A stretch of DNA of 64,000 bases from the NCBI GenBank assembly GCA_003194525.1, contig NBIV01000171.1, forward strand, positions 1-64,000, written 5' to 3'. Made by a program: the position numbers and the translations under genes. Numbering within the stretch: position 1 is the stretch's first letter; each line of letters opens with the position of its first letter. The stretch is from Gracilariopsis chorda. Taxonomy: Eukaryota; Rhodophyta; Florideophyceae; Gracilariales; Gracilariaceae. The notes below the pieces were generated by a model, which worked only from the letters and a program-made list of their open reading frames with translations, did no database searches and was not told the DNA's origin. Below are positions 47,074 through 57,152 of the stretch, in pieces.

Positions 47074-50000
47074 GGGATCCTAATCCCATCTACGACACCG
47101 GCTCTCCAATATCTACCGCCGGCATCCACAGTGCTGCCAGAATGTGTGACCTTCTTGAAATCGACTTGACAGTGCTGCCGCCCAAAGGGAATGTAACTCA
47201 TGGATGGGAAGAAAGAGGCTTAGACCCGAAACCCATAGTCGGTCAATGGGATTTGACGGTGTTTGATGTTGAATACCAACCTTGCAATATGGTGTTCGAT
47301 CTTATCCCCGATGAATCTTCTATCATCGTGGGCCTAGATCTCGGTAAATACTCTATCCAGAACTGCATCCCCAATCCACATTTCATAACCTTCAAACGAC
47401 CTGTGGACTCTGCGCCTCGCACGTTTACACTATACATCTCAGCCAACGCATCTGAACCACATAGCCCTCGACTCCATATCGGATTGGCTCACACCGTTGG
47501 CAAGAGCGTTACCGCTCTCGTTTCCATCAGTCTCCTCGAGAAATCTAGGCGGAAACCAAAGCTCTTCGCCAAAAGAATCCATCGCCTTACACATGCACCG
47601 GCTGAGCAAGTCAAGAGCGTATGTAGCGACGCAGGGATCTTGTCAACAAAGCTTGGGGAAGCAATCGATAGAGTGAGTAGTGCATGCGGTATATGCGCCA
47701 GGACAGGGAGACCAGCACCATGTCGTAAGATTTCCTTGTCGCACGTCAATGAGGCGTTTAATATGGAACTGCAAGTGGATTTTGCTTTCGAGACAATAAG
47801 GGGTATGAAGCGTACGATGATAATCATTACAATACGTAGGCACTGCTTATACTGAAGGGACACTGACTACTAACAGGGATGCAGATACCATATGGGAGGC
47901 GCTGGAAACCTGTTGGATTATGAGACATGGAGCACCAGTGTCGATCTCAGCAGACGATGAGTTTAATCGTAAGAAGCTTCGCGGAATGATGAGGACCCAC
48001 GATATAACATTCAAGGCTCGTCCCACACGCAGGCACAATAAGACCGGTAAGGTTGAGCGTAAGAAACAGGTGGTGAAGAGTATCATCAAACGGATCGATC
48101 ATGAGATATCGTCTTGCTCAGCAGAACAGATTCTCCACAGAGCTATCTTCTTTTCCAACTTTTTCTCTGGCTCATGTATCTTGAGTTCCTTTCAACTAGC
48201 CAGGGGTTACCAACCATCGGTCCTCGGTATCCCCCCTTCGGTAGTACCGCAAGAGCTATTGAATGCACATATCGAGCAAAAGGCAACTCGGGCATTACAG
48301 CGGGCTATGCGTTCTAACGCGGCACGATCCGTACCACAATATGCCTACAGAAAAGGGGACTCTGTCTGGGTTTGGTATCGATCAAGCAAGGGCAATGAAA
48401 AGGACGAATGGGTACCGGGTGTCATCCAACAGACTCAAGACCATTACCTCGAAGTCACCCGTTTGAAGGATGGTAAACCCATCAAAGGTAGCATCATGAA
48501 ACCCGCTTATGAATACACTCGTTTAGCCCCCGCAACACCATTAACGAGAGAACTCCTTAGCTGCTCTTTAGAAGACGAACTGTGTGTATCGGCGGATGGG
48601 GGGGAGAGTATCATCGATGATGACCAGGATAACCCAGGACATCCGCCGAATATTAATGCTCTCCTGTCCTCTAAGATACCCTCTGGAACATCTGTAGACG
48701 TGTTCGATGCTGGTATAGACTTTATCAAGGGACCAGGGAAAGATTTCACGACTCTTAAGAGAACCAGCGATGACAATACCGGTGCACACGTCTCACCGAA
48801 GGAAGGATGTGCCGAGATGGACATCGATAGACCGGCAGACAAGGTGAGTGGGCCTACAGAGAATACAGCGCCATTGGAGTCTGACAAACAAAGGATTCTG
48901 AACGAATGCATGATCAAGTAGGATCGCAGCAAGTCTCTAGAAAGAAGCTGGAGTTCGCTCCATCTTGGATCCTGGACGAGGCCTTCAACGCGGAGCATTC
49001 GTCGAATTGGGATGACGCATAAATCGAAATGAACGAGTGCGAAGTTGGGAACGATGCTAATGTCGTCACGTCACACGTCGTATACAAGATCAAAACAGAT
49101 GAGCTAGGAGAGCGTAAGTAGAAAGCGAGAATCGTACCGCATGGAAACGAAGACGCTGAAAAAGGTGAGATCAGGAAGGATTCATCCAACGCTCAGCTAT
49201 CCATCATTCGCCTTCTGCTATCGCTCGTCACATTCTTGGGATTCGCAATCAAGACAGCTGATATAAAATGAGCATATCTCCAGAGTGGTCCAATCAAGAG
49301 AGACATATATGTCAGGCCTCCTCGTGAATGGTACTTTAACCATAGGTATAAGAAGGGCACGCTGTGGAAGCTTATCAAACTCCCATACGGGATTGTAGAA
49401 GCAGGAAGACAATGGATGCTAACGGTCGAACACTGGATGCTCACTGCAGGCGGTATGAGTAGAGTCTTCGGGATCAGTCAGCTGTTAGTGAAACGCAACG
49501 AAAATTATAAGATCATCCTCCTTGTCGCAAAGTTGAGCGATGATTTCTTAGTGGCTGGTTTGTCAAGCGATATTGATGAGTTTATGGATGACTTACAGAC
49601 ACGTTTCGTTGTTGGGAAAATAACAGATGGCCCGATGTATTCGTTCGGTGGATGTAACATACGACTTCTAAATGAAAAGAGTATCCGAATGAGCATGGAC
49701 ACGTACTGGAAGAGAGTGAAGAAGATCATTATGAGTCGTTCAAGGAGGAAGATGATAACTTCTCGAGCGAACGCTAACGAGATTATTCAGTATCGTAGTC
49801 TCGCCGGGACACTTCTCTACCTTGGGAATGGAGTGCTCCCCCAGGCATCCATGGCCGTATCACTCATGCAACAAAGTCTGGGAAGACTAGCAGTAGCACA
49901 TCTTATTGAGGGGAATCAAATGGTCGATGAGCTCCAGAGACTTGATCCATCGCTCAAATTTCCTGCAGTTAAGACGCCTGAGAGTGTTAGCCTATGCACC

Positions 50001-50525
50001 TTTTCAGATGCTGCATACCCCAGAGATCAGGATTACGGTCAGACTGGGTTACTGGTTGGGTTATTGTCACGGGTTGCAGGCAACGATGAGAATATCTATC
50101 ACATCATCGACTGGAGCTCACACAAACAACAGCGTGTGAGCCATTCTTCCTACGGAGCCGAGATACTGGCCACTGCTACCACGGAAGACCGGGGATATTA
50201 CTTCAAGATGGCGGTGAATACCATTTTTCCGGAAAGCCGCTTGAAACATGAAATGAACTTAGACTCGAAGGCCCTGTGGGATACCATCGTCACGCTCCAC
50301 AAAGGTAAGGAATACCGATTGCGACAGACCGTCCAGAGAATTCGAAATAGTTTCGAAAGCAAAGAGACGAATACCGTGAGATGGATCCCCGGCAACGATA
50401 ATCTCGCAGATGCGCTAACTAAGCGTAGCATGAATATATGGGTTCGCCTGAATAGAGTCTGTACGACGGGAGTGTTGAATGTATGTTTGAATGTCGGTAA
50501 GATGGTGGACAAAGATCATTGGTGA
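47070..50525 (+). other. pol region of copia element C (protease, integrase, RT, RNase H)
   Basis: The protease has YDTGSPISTAGIH. Integrase follows with its zinc-binding part (HRLTHAPAEQVK ... CGICARTG) and catalytic core; then the reverse transcriptase (RPPREWYFNHRYKKGTLWKL, LPYGIVEAGRQW, with DDFLVAG at the active site). RNase H has CTFSDAAYPRDQ and ends with IPGNDNLADALTKR. The final codons abut the 3' LTR region. Broken. Confidence 0.85.
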
Positions 50526-50586
50526 CATGAAGCCGGATCACATCGAGTCGCAAGACGAAAGAGGTAACGCTTGCGACTGGGGGGAG

Positions 50587-51147
50587 TGTGGATTAGATTG
50601 CCTTGAACAAGTTGAACGCACGGACACGATGCGAGATAGAGCGGGTGATTGTTGCATACAATTGAAGCGGCATTACGCTACATTGCACAATGGAGAACGA
50701 GCGCGACGTGAATAAAAGGTTGCAAAGAGATGCTTGTCGTGAGGAATGCAGAGTTGCATTCGAACACCCCAATAGAGATGCTCGTCGCAAGGAATGCAGA
50801 GTTGCATTCTAACATCCGAGGTGGGGTGTGAGAAACGCGTATCGTAAGTGTAAGAGGCACTTGAGGACGCTCCGGTATTGCGGAGCTGAGCGAGGCGTTA
50901 GTTGTCTATAAAAGTAAGAGAGTATAGCGCACCTCCATAGTGGAAGGAGGGAGCGGGCGACTTGTGCCGAATCGTGTCTTCCCGCAAGATCAACTATTAG
51001 TCCGAGTACTTGTTTATCTGATCAGGTCGGCTAGGTAACATCCCCCATCTCTCGTACTTATTGACTCATCGCCGAGTGAGTCTCCAGGCTCTCGCTATCG
51101 TTCAACTGCAGTTGCTAGACATCTATCTATCTACTGTAATCTACACA
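50587..51147 (+). repeat. 3' LTR of copia element C
   Basis: Second 561-base LTR copy, same ends as 45282-45842 and about 2% different by eye. It is followed directly by the ACCGT duplication. Confidence 0.92.
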
Positions 51148-51789
51148 ACCGTACGGCCATCTCTGAAAAGAAGAACTGGAAAACAGTAATTATGCTCGTA
51201 GAGTTTAAACCCTCTTCCTCGTGCCCGTTGCAGATTATCTATGGAGGATTTCGTTGCTACCATGATTATGCCATGGATGCCATGGATAAGTTGCGTATCA
51301 GTTTCATTGACAAAAGGATGCATGATTAAGGGGCACGAGAAGAGGAAATATTGGTCCTGAGCTGCTGGCGAGGTAGGGCTGCTTGTGTTCAATGTTGTCG
51401 CAGACCTTCAGATTAAGTCTTTCAAATGAGAACACTACATATGGCATGATCGTTTTAGAACTTGTGCAAACGGTGCGAAACCTAAGAGGATCTCTATCAA
51501 GACACCTATAAAAGTGTATCCTAAACATGCTAAATTTCAAAATTTGGTTTGACTTCACATCTCGCATCTCTATCAGCGATTGCCAAACCGAAAAGTGTCG
51601 CCAGAAAAAGTTTCATGAACGAAGATTAAGCAAGAGACCCTTTTGACTTGCAGTCTTGAGATAAAACCCTCTGTGACTAATTTCGAGCGACACATCGTCC
51701 GAAAACAACCTGATTGCTTTCAGTGACGACGAAGAACAAGTTGGAGCTCAGTGTATCGCTGCACTCACAACAACTTTTCCCATTGCACT

Positions 51790-52865
51790 TTCACAACCTC
51801 CTTTGCATGGTGGTAGACATTTGTCAAGCTTCACAACTCAAAGAGGCCAATGTGAGTGGTTCTCGATTTATCTTGGTGATCATGTTGTTTATCCATCATC
51901 GTACTTTCGGAAAGTGTTTCGTATACCGCGGAATTATACTGGAAGCTCCACAAAGATCTTGTCGATACTGAACCACGACTATGACAACGAGTCAATGGCG
52001 TTGGTATACCTGGGAATAGTTCACATCAAAGCTTTGAGGAACGATTCGCAAATTAGCAACAGGGCTTTTGTTTGAACAAATACATGATATAGTAAAGATG
52101 TCCCCAGAAAGTCAGCGCCAGTACTTTGCTATGTTTTGCAGAGTATATACAACCGATTTGAGCCATTTTATCTAAACCGTGAGCCAAGATGGAAAGCTTG
52201 CCAGCATAAGCTGTGAGGCCCTTTGCGATCGTAATCTATATTGCTGGCATTGGTTCGCTGGTCGCTGTGGAACCAATAATAATGTATCTGTGGTTGATAA
52301 CAGCCCTTTGTTTATCGACAATTTCGCTGGCAGACGACGAATGTCACTTCCTGAAGGATATGAGCTAAATTGTATTGTTCATCATTGTCTACTATACTAG
52401 TTGGTGGACGGTATTTATCCTTCTCGGGCGATATTCGTGGGTCCGAAACATGCTCCTGCTAATGACCGGGAGAAAAACATGACTAAAGCCCGAGAAGGAA
52501 CGAAAAGAGATATTGAAACGCTCTTTGGGGCACTGCAAGGACGATTCAATGTGTTGAGGCACGAAACTTTTGAATGGAGTAATGAGAGAATAATACTTAT
52601 CAGTCAGGTTTGTGTTGCATTGCATAATATGATAATTGATATGGATATGAACGTTGAGCTGAAATACGAAGCTGATGAACACGGAGATCCTATTTCTATC
52701 ATAGAAGAGTTTTCCTCCAAAGCGCAGCAAGGAATTGACAAAGAGGAAGAAGGCCACGAAGGGAATGAATTAATGACCACATCAAACCTCAGTTTGACAG
52801 CTTTACTGGAGCAACATGAGTTTTTTTCAAACAACATCATCACAAGGATGTTTCAGAGGTTCTAA
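51790..52865 (+). mobile_element. PIF/Harbinger-type transposase remnant 3 (DDE_4 family, different clade)
   Basis: Blocks in three frames make a DDE_4 nuclease: SSYFRKVFRIPRNYT (N-terminal helix region, about 51.9 kb), VDNSPLFIDNFAGRRRMSLP and EGYELNCIVHHCLLY (about 52.3-52.4 kb; the family reads LD-SPLF ... Y-LNG), then after one stop LVDGIYPSRAIFVGPKHAP, GTKRDIETLFGALQGRFNVL and QVCVALHNMIIDMD. The Asp of VDGIYP and the Glu of RDIETLFG are at the expected acidic positions. The last block (from about 52401) is open to the end, including an acidic C-terminal tail. At least two frame changes and one stop make it inactive. It differs clearly from remnants 1 and 2, so it belongs to another clade. 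A SANT-like ORF faces it from the right. Confidence 0.78.
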
Positions 52866-52903
52866 CTAACGACTTGTGGGCAAGGCGTACATACAACACC
52901 TGA

Positions 52904-53969
52904 TCAGACACCGACACGGATCACAGCATTCCGAGGATTGATATGGCAGCATCGGTCCGTCTCGTTTCGCTCCCCGTGTTCTTTTCCTACATCGTTGGTG
53001 AGTTCCGATGCCATAAATTGATTCTCACTCTGTCTGGCATTTGCATTTGATTCGTTGTGATCATCGGGTTCTTGGCTTCCATTTTCAACAAACTGGTAGG
53101 AAGAAGCGTTTCCGACTATGCTCGCACTTACTCCACTTGATTCAGAGGTTCGCAAAGCATCACTTTCGGTCCCTTTCTCCGCAGATATTGCGACTGCTCC
53201 TAAAAGAGCTGCTTTCGTCATGTCATCTTCTAATTTAGAGTTTATATCAGATGGAGAGAAACTCATACGGTTTAGAATCTTCAACTTTAAAGCAATTGAT
53301 GCTGCTTGCTTCTTGTTTGCTGCCAAACCCCGAATAATCTACGTCATGGCGTCCATACTCTTCGCCACTTATACAGGTTTTTTTCCACGCCTTTTTCTAA
53401 CTTTCTGTTCTTTGCCCCACAAGGTCGGCTTGATGCAGGACTGGACATGGAGACGGAGGCAAATTTTGTCTCCTGCTCGTTTTCGTTGGCCTCTTTCCAG
53501 TTCCTATTGCTCATGCTGTTCGGTTTCTACTTCAAAGCAACATTTGAAGTACCCAAAACTGATGAAGAGAACTTTGGACGTGTAGTAAGTAAACGTATAG
53601 AAGACAGAAAACAAATGGTGCTTGGAGAACGCAACTCTTCTTTGTGCTTAAACTTGTGTTGTTTCTGTACAATGTCATAACGTTTGTCAATGTATCTTCT
53701 TCAATTTCTCCGGACGGTATAGCACTGCGATAAGGTATGTCAGCAGCTAAATACTTTTGTGCTGTACGAACAACAGTTGTCCATCGAGAACACAAACTGT
53801 TATGAGTACGAAGACGAAAACATTTCGGTTTTTTGGCGTAGATTGCAGCAAAAGTAATCCAGAATGTGTCTGCATTTTGTTCAGTCACAGATTGTGAGGG
53901 AGAGATCTATGCTCTGCAAAGAGCCAGATCTTTATCAGGAGTAAAGTTGGGACCTCGTGAGCTGTCCAT
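52904..53969 (-). pseudogene. Harbinger SANT/Myb-like accessory protein, broken
   Basis: The start MDSSRGPNFTPDKDLALCRA (ATG at 53967-53969) is followed in the same frame by a TAG where the family has Trp, then ISPSQSVTEQNADTFWITFA, KCFRLRTHNSLCSRWTTVVR and SGEIEEDTLTNVMTLYRNN. This is the trihelix/SANT-like pattern NYT-EED--LC-AW ... FW ... R----L-NRW ... SG--E-D-L--A---Y of the second protein of PIF/Harbinger transposons, which binds DNA and aids nuclear import of the transposase. After about 53600 the frame changes; CGAKNRKLEKGVEKN and AANKKQAASIALKLKI (down to 52904) make up the C-terminal part. So one nonsense codon and two or more frame changes are present. It is convergent with transposase remnant 3, 38 bases apart. 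Confidence 0.72.
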
Positions 53970-54135
53970 TATCGAACAGCGACAATCAAGGCCCGGACGT
54001 TGCGAGACAACTGTTAACGCATTCAGTTGCAAAGGTATGTGGAAGTCATTATTCGTGTCTCAAGAGGGCGCGGAGTACTAGTGCACAGTGGCACACTTGG
54101 CAAACACTTGGCACAACACAGTTGGGTTTTCAGTG

Positions 54136-54198
54136 TAGGTTGCAACCTAAACTTCCGGCTAAATTGTCTTCAGAATAGCTTGAAGTTTAGGTCGCAAC
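54136..54198. repeat. Inverted repeat with internal 14-bp palindrome
   Basis: GTTGCAACCTAAACTTC (54139-54155) and GAAGTTTAGGTCGCAAC (54182-54198) pair at 16 of 17 positions around a 26-base loop. The left arm overlaps the perfect palindrome TAGGTTGCAACCTA (54136-54149). It lies just outside the start of the SANT-like ORF and may belong to the subterminal part of that Harbinger unit. Confidence 0.6.
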
Positions 54199-54199
54199 T

Positions 54200-55276
54200 A
54201 AAGAATTTAGGTTTTTGGGACTTGACAGAGATGCGTGCTGGGATCGGAACCAAATATTTAGGTACTTTGGTCTTTGATAGAGATGCTTTAAGCCGTGAGT
54301 AGTTAATGTCAATTTGGAGAAGCAAAAGGTTACTACAAACAGACGTGTTTAAATAGCTTAGTAAACTCTAAATTAGCATGCCTAACAGAAATTACGAAGA
54401 ACCACTTTTTCGCTAATTTCTACGGGCATCTCTGGAGTGCGCAAATCAGTTTGATGCGCCGGCCTAGTGGGTAGCCATCGACAGTTAACCACCGTTCTAC
54501 ACACGGGTGTACTACATCGGAGTACACGTTTTCTGTTTGTTTCAGTTTTTCTTATTTTTTGCCTGATATGGACGTGGTCACACAGTTTTCGTTTGATTTG
54601 TGCAGCTCCGAAATGTTGTGCTCCTTGGCTGGTCACGTACTGATCTCGTTAGAGGTATCTGCGGAAGGCGCGACCATGCTGGGTCGGTCGCACACGCAGA
54701 ATACGGGCAAGTAGGCAAGCGTGGGGGACGAAGAGGGACGTAACTGCCGCTGTCTGTCGGTTGTCCTCTCTCCCCGCGCCGAACGCAGACAGCGCTTGTT
54801 TACTTATCTTCTGAGGGCCTTGCGGGGCGCTCCGTCGGTCCCAGAGCACCCGAGGAGCAAGGGAGCTGCGCGAGGTCGCGGCGGGGGCTGAGTGCTTGCG
54901 CGAGCTGTAAAGCGGCGCTGCAATCGGATGCGAACTTATCAACTGTTAACCGTTTACCCTTGTAAAAGGTACACAAAGGGTACCAAGGTACAAGGGCATG
55001 TGAGTCTCGGTCTCTTTACTGATAATCTACTGCTGACGCAGCTCGCGGCAGCTGTTGAGCTGTTACAAGCGTTCTGTCAATTCGAATGATAAGGCGTCAG
55101 AGTTTTGTTACGAACGGTCGGCAAACAAAAGCGTGCCTTGCACAATGTGGGAGGGCGCCTTCAACGCCAATGCAAACGCACCAGAAAGGAAACGGCAAAC
55201 AACTAGACTTTGCGGAGTGTCATGCACATGATCGGTAAGAAAAGTGCACTACAAACGGCAAAAAGTCGCTGGTGCT
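54200..55276. other. Intergenic, no gene recognised
   Basis: About 1.1 kb between the Harbinger unit and the Kazal-like gene. Short frames only. Around 54950-54990 there are runs of ACCCTTGT, ACAAAGGGT and GGTACC that form small dyads. The GC content rises towards the right, where the Kazal-like gene begins. Confidence 0.4.
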
Positions 55277-56575
55277 TTACGGCTCACATTCTTCGCTCGA
55301 AACCACCGTGTTCTCACACTTGCACATGCACGCATTGGGCACAGTCTTCGTTCCTGATGGCGTTTCGCAGCACACGGGCGCGTAGATACGAGGGCAAGCG
55401 CACGTTGGTGGAGGTGGCGGTGGCGGTGGCGGCGTAGAGACCGGCGGCCCAGCTACTGCTTCTTCACACTCTCCGACTGAAATGATCGCATCCTCAGAGT
55501 TACACGCGCACATGCACGCATTGCCCACAGTCTTTATACCCGACGGCGTTTTGCAGCACACGGGCGCGTAGACAAGAGGGCATGCGCACTTCGGTGAAGG
55601 TGGCGGTGGCGGCGTAGAGACCGGCGGCCCAGCTACTGCTTCTTCACACTCTCCGACTGAAATGATCGCATCCTCAGAGTTACACGCGCACATGCACGCA
55701 TTGCCCACAGTCTTTATACCCGACGGCGTTTTGCAGCACACGGGCGCGTAGACAAGAGGGCATGCGCACTTCGGTGAAGGTGGCGGCGGCGGAGACGGCG
55801 GAGGTGGCGGTGGCGGCGTAGAGACCGGCGGCCCAGCTACTGCTGCTTCACACTTTCCGACTGAAATGATCGCATTCTCAGAGTTACACTCGCACATGCA
55901 CGCATTGGGCGCACTGTGCGTACCCAACGGCGTTTTGCAGCACACGGGCGCGTAGATACGAGGGCATGCGCACGATTCACGAAGTGTCCAGTCGGTGAGT
56001 TGCTGACGAGCTTGCTGGCACCTGCCGTTCGAAATCAGCGTGTTTTGGCACTTGCACTGGCACTCGTTGGCGACGGTGGTGGTTCCGGTGGGGGTTTTGC
56101 AGCACACGGGGCCGCCCTTTGCCTTTGCACACTCGCAGTTGCATTGGGTCGCGACGGCGCCGCCCTGACACTCGCACGCGCACGCGTTCCTCTTTTTGCG
56201 GAAGGCACCGTGTAGAGCGCAGCACACCTTTGGGTCGGGCAGTTTGGCGCACTTGCGGAAGCAACGCCCTCCATGCTTCCATTTGCGCCGCAAAAAGGCA
56301 CCGAACGGTTCGGATGCACGCGGCACGGACAAACGCGTGTCCGCGCCATGTGCGTTCGCAAGGGCGACGGCACCACGCTCAGAGAAGTGGCGCCAGGAAA
56401 ACGAACGGGAGCGCAGTGCGCCGCGCTGGTGCACCGAGAAGGCCAGCAGCACGAGCGCGAGCGCGGCGAGGAGCGCGGCGAGACGGGCGGCACGCACGCG
56501 CGGTGGGCGGGGAGCCGCGGGACGCTCCTCGTGCCGCGGACGCGGGATGGCGTCGTAGTTGGATAGCGGGTCCAT
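55277..56575 (-). CDS. Membrane-anchored Kazal-like multi-domain protein with proline linkers
   Basis: A single open frame of 432 codons, ATG at 56575. Residues about 29-47 (RLAALLAALALVLLAFSV) form one membrane segment after a short basic cytosolic tail, so it is a type II membrane protein or is released by cleavage. A Cys-rich domain (about 104-137) and five Kazal-like units (about 145-187, 200-242, 269-309, 327-367, 390-432) follow. The unit is C-x-C-P-x2-Y-A-P-V-C-C-(K/E)-T-P-x-G then N-A-C-M-C-x-C and a last Cys in GECE. This matches the Kazal pattern C..PVC....N.C...C...C but has two extra cysteines. Units are separated by STPPPP linkers. Kazal domains inhibit serine proteases; inhibition here is inference. 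Adjacent copies 4 and 5 are nearly identical in DNA. A TATA box lies 100 bases upstream. Confidence 0.8.
   Translation of the reverse strand: MDPLSNYDAIPRPRHEERPAAPRPPRVRAARLAALLAALALVLLAFSVHQRGALRSRSFSWRHFSERGAVALANAHGADTRLSVPRASEPFGAFLRRKWKHGGRCFRKCAKLPDPKVCCALHGAFRKKRNACACECQGGAVATQCNCECAKAKGGPVCCKTPTGTTTVANECQCKCQNTLISNGRCQQARQQLTDWTLRESCACPRIYAPVCCKTPLGTHSAPNACMCECNSENAIISVGKCEAAVAGPPVSTPPPPPPPSPPPPPSPKCACPLVYAPVCCKTPSGIKTVGNACMCACNSEDAIISVGECEEAVAGPPVSTPPPPPSPKCACPLVYAPVCCKTPSGIKTVGNACMCACNSEDAIISVGECEEAVAGPPVSTPPPPPPPPPTCACPRIYAPVCCETPSGTKTVPNACMCKCENTVVSSEECEP
55434..55793 (-). repeat. Two near-identical 180-bp tandem units in the Kazal-like gene
   Basis: The units 55434-55613 and 55614-55793 agree at almost every base, including the codons for one whole Kazal-like domain and its proline linker. 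Flanking domains of the same gene are clearly more different. This indicates a recent duplication or gene conversion. Confidence 0.85.
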
Positions 56576-56674
56576 TTGCTCGTCGTGGCGGGGATGGCGC
56601 TCGGCGTCGCGGGGATGACGCTCGGCGTGGTAGGGATGATATTAGGCGGCTGCGGGGGCGCGCTTGCGATGCCA

Positions 56675-56681
56675 TTTTATA
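56675..56681 (-). promoter_or_regulatory. TATA box of the Kazal-like gene
   Basis: On the minus strand TATAAAA stands 100 bases before the ATG at 56575, in an otherwise GC-rich stretch. Distance and context fit a core promoter. Confidence 0.55.
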
Positions 56682-57115
56682 CGCGTGCAAGCGCGGAGAG
56701 TGTGTGGTGCGGCGGATGCAGGCGTGGATGCAAAACGCTGGATGCAGGTGTTGGGCACTTGCGATTGGGTCCATACGGCGGAGATGCGCGCGCGGCACTG
56801 TAAGACGCGAAAGAGAAACAGTCTTCGGGTAAAACTGTAACTTATGCAACTATCAGAGCGGTGGAGATTGTAGACACATACGCGAACATTTTGCGGCGTT
56901 GGCTGCGGTCTTCTGCACTACGAAATGCTAGCCCCGAAGGGTATACCTAGTCTACATACAATAAATACGTATGCTATGTCACACAGGTCGCTCAGTACGT
57001 GGTAGTTTACAAGACACGTTCCACTGTATCTCGTACAGTACCATAAACAAGCACGTCCTGAACGCCCTATCTGTTCCGGCGCGAGTGGAGCGAGCTTATT
57101 TATTTGGTACATCAC

Positions 57116-57152
57116 GTTGGAACGTGTGGCTCTTCATACCGCACGTTCCAAC
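57116..57152. repeat. Hairpin with perfect 11-bp arms
   Basis: GTTGGAACGTG (57116-57126) and CACGTTCCAAC (57142-57152) are exact reverse complements with a 15-base loop. The core CACGTTCCA also occurs at about 57015. Confidence 0.7.

Larger units (their letters stand above)
45277..51152 (+). mobile_element. Ty1/copia LTR retrotransposon C, young, with target duplication
   Basis: The element proper is 45282-51147, flanked by the 5-base duplication ACCGT at 45277-45281 and 51148-51152. Both LTRs are 561 bases, begin TGTGGATTAGATTG and end CTACACA. They differ at about a dozen positions (about 2%), so insertion is recent on the scale of this window. Parts in order are gag with a CCHC knuckle, protease, integrase, reverse transcriptase and RNase H; integrase before reverse transcriptase defines Ty1/copia. 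The gag frame is open, while pol carries about five breaks, so the copy appears broken. Confidence 0.93.

Noticed and set aside
48507-48998. 163-codon minus-strand frame inside the copia element
   Set aside because: It lies opposite the integrase C-terminal region and has no recognisable motif.
55434-56020. Tandem repeats considered as a satellite or CRISPR-like array
   Set aside because: The periodicity is that of coding units for a Kazal-like domain plus proline linker, within one open frame.
56119-56832. Long plus-strand frame opposite the Kazal-like gene
   Set aside because: The arginine-rich sequence is a composition shadow of the GC-rich coding strand; the minus-strand frame has clear domains.
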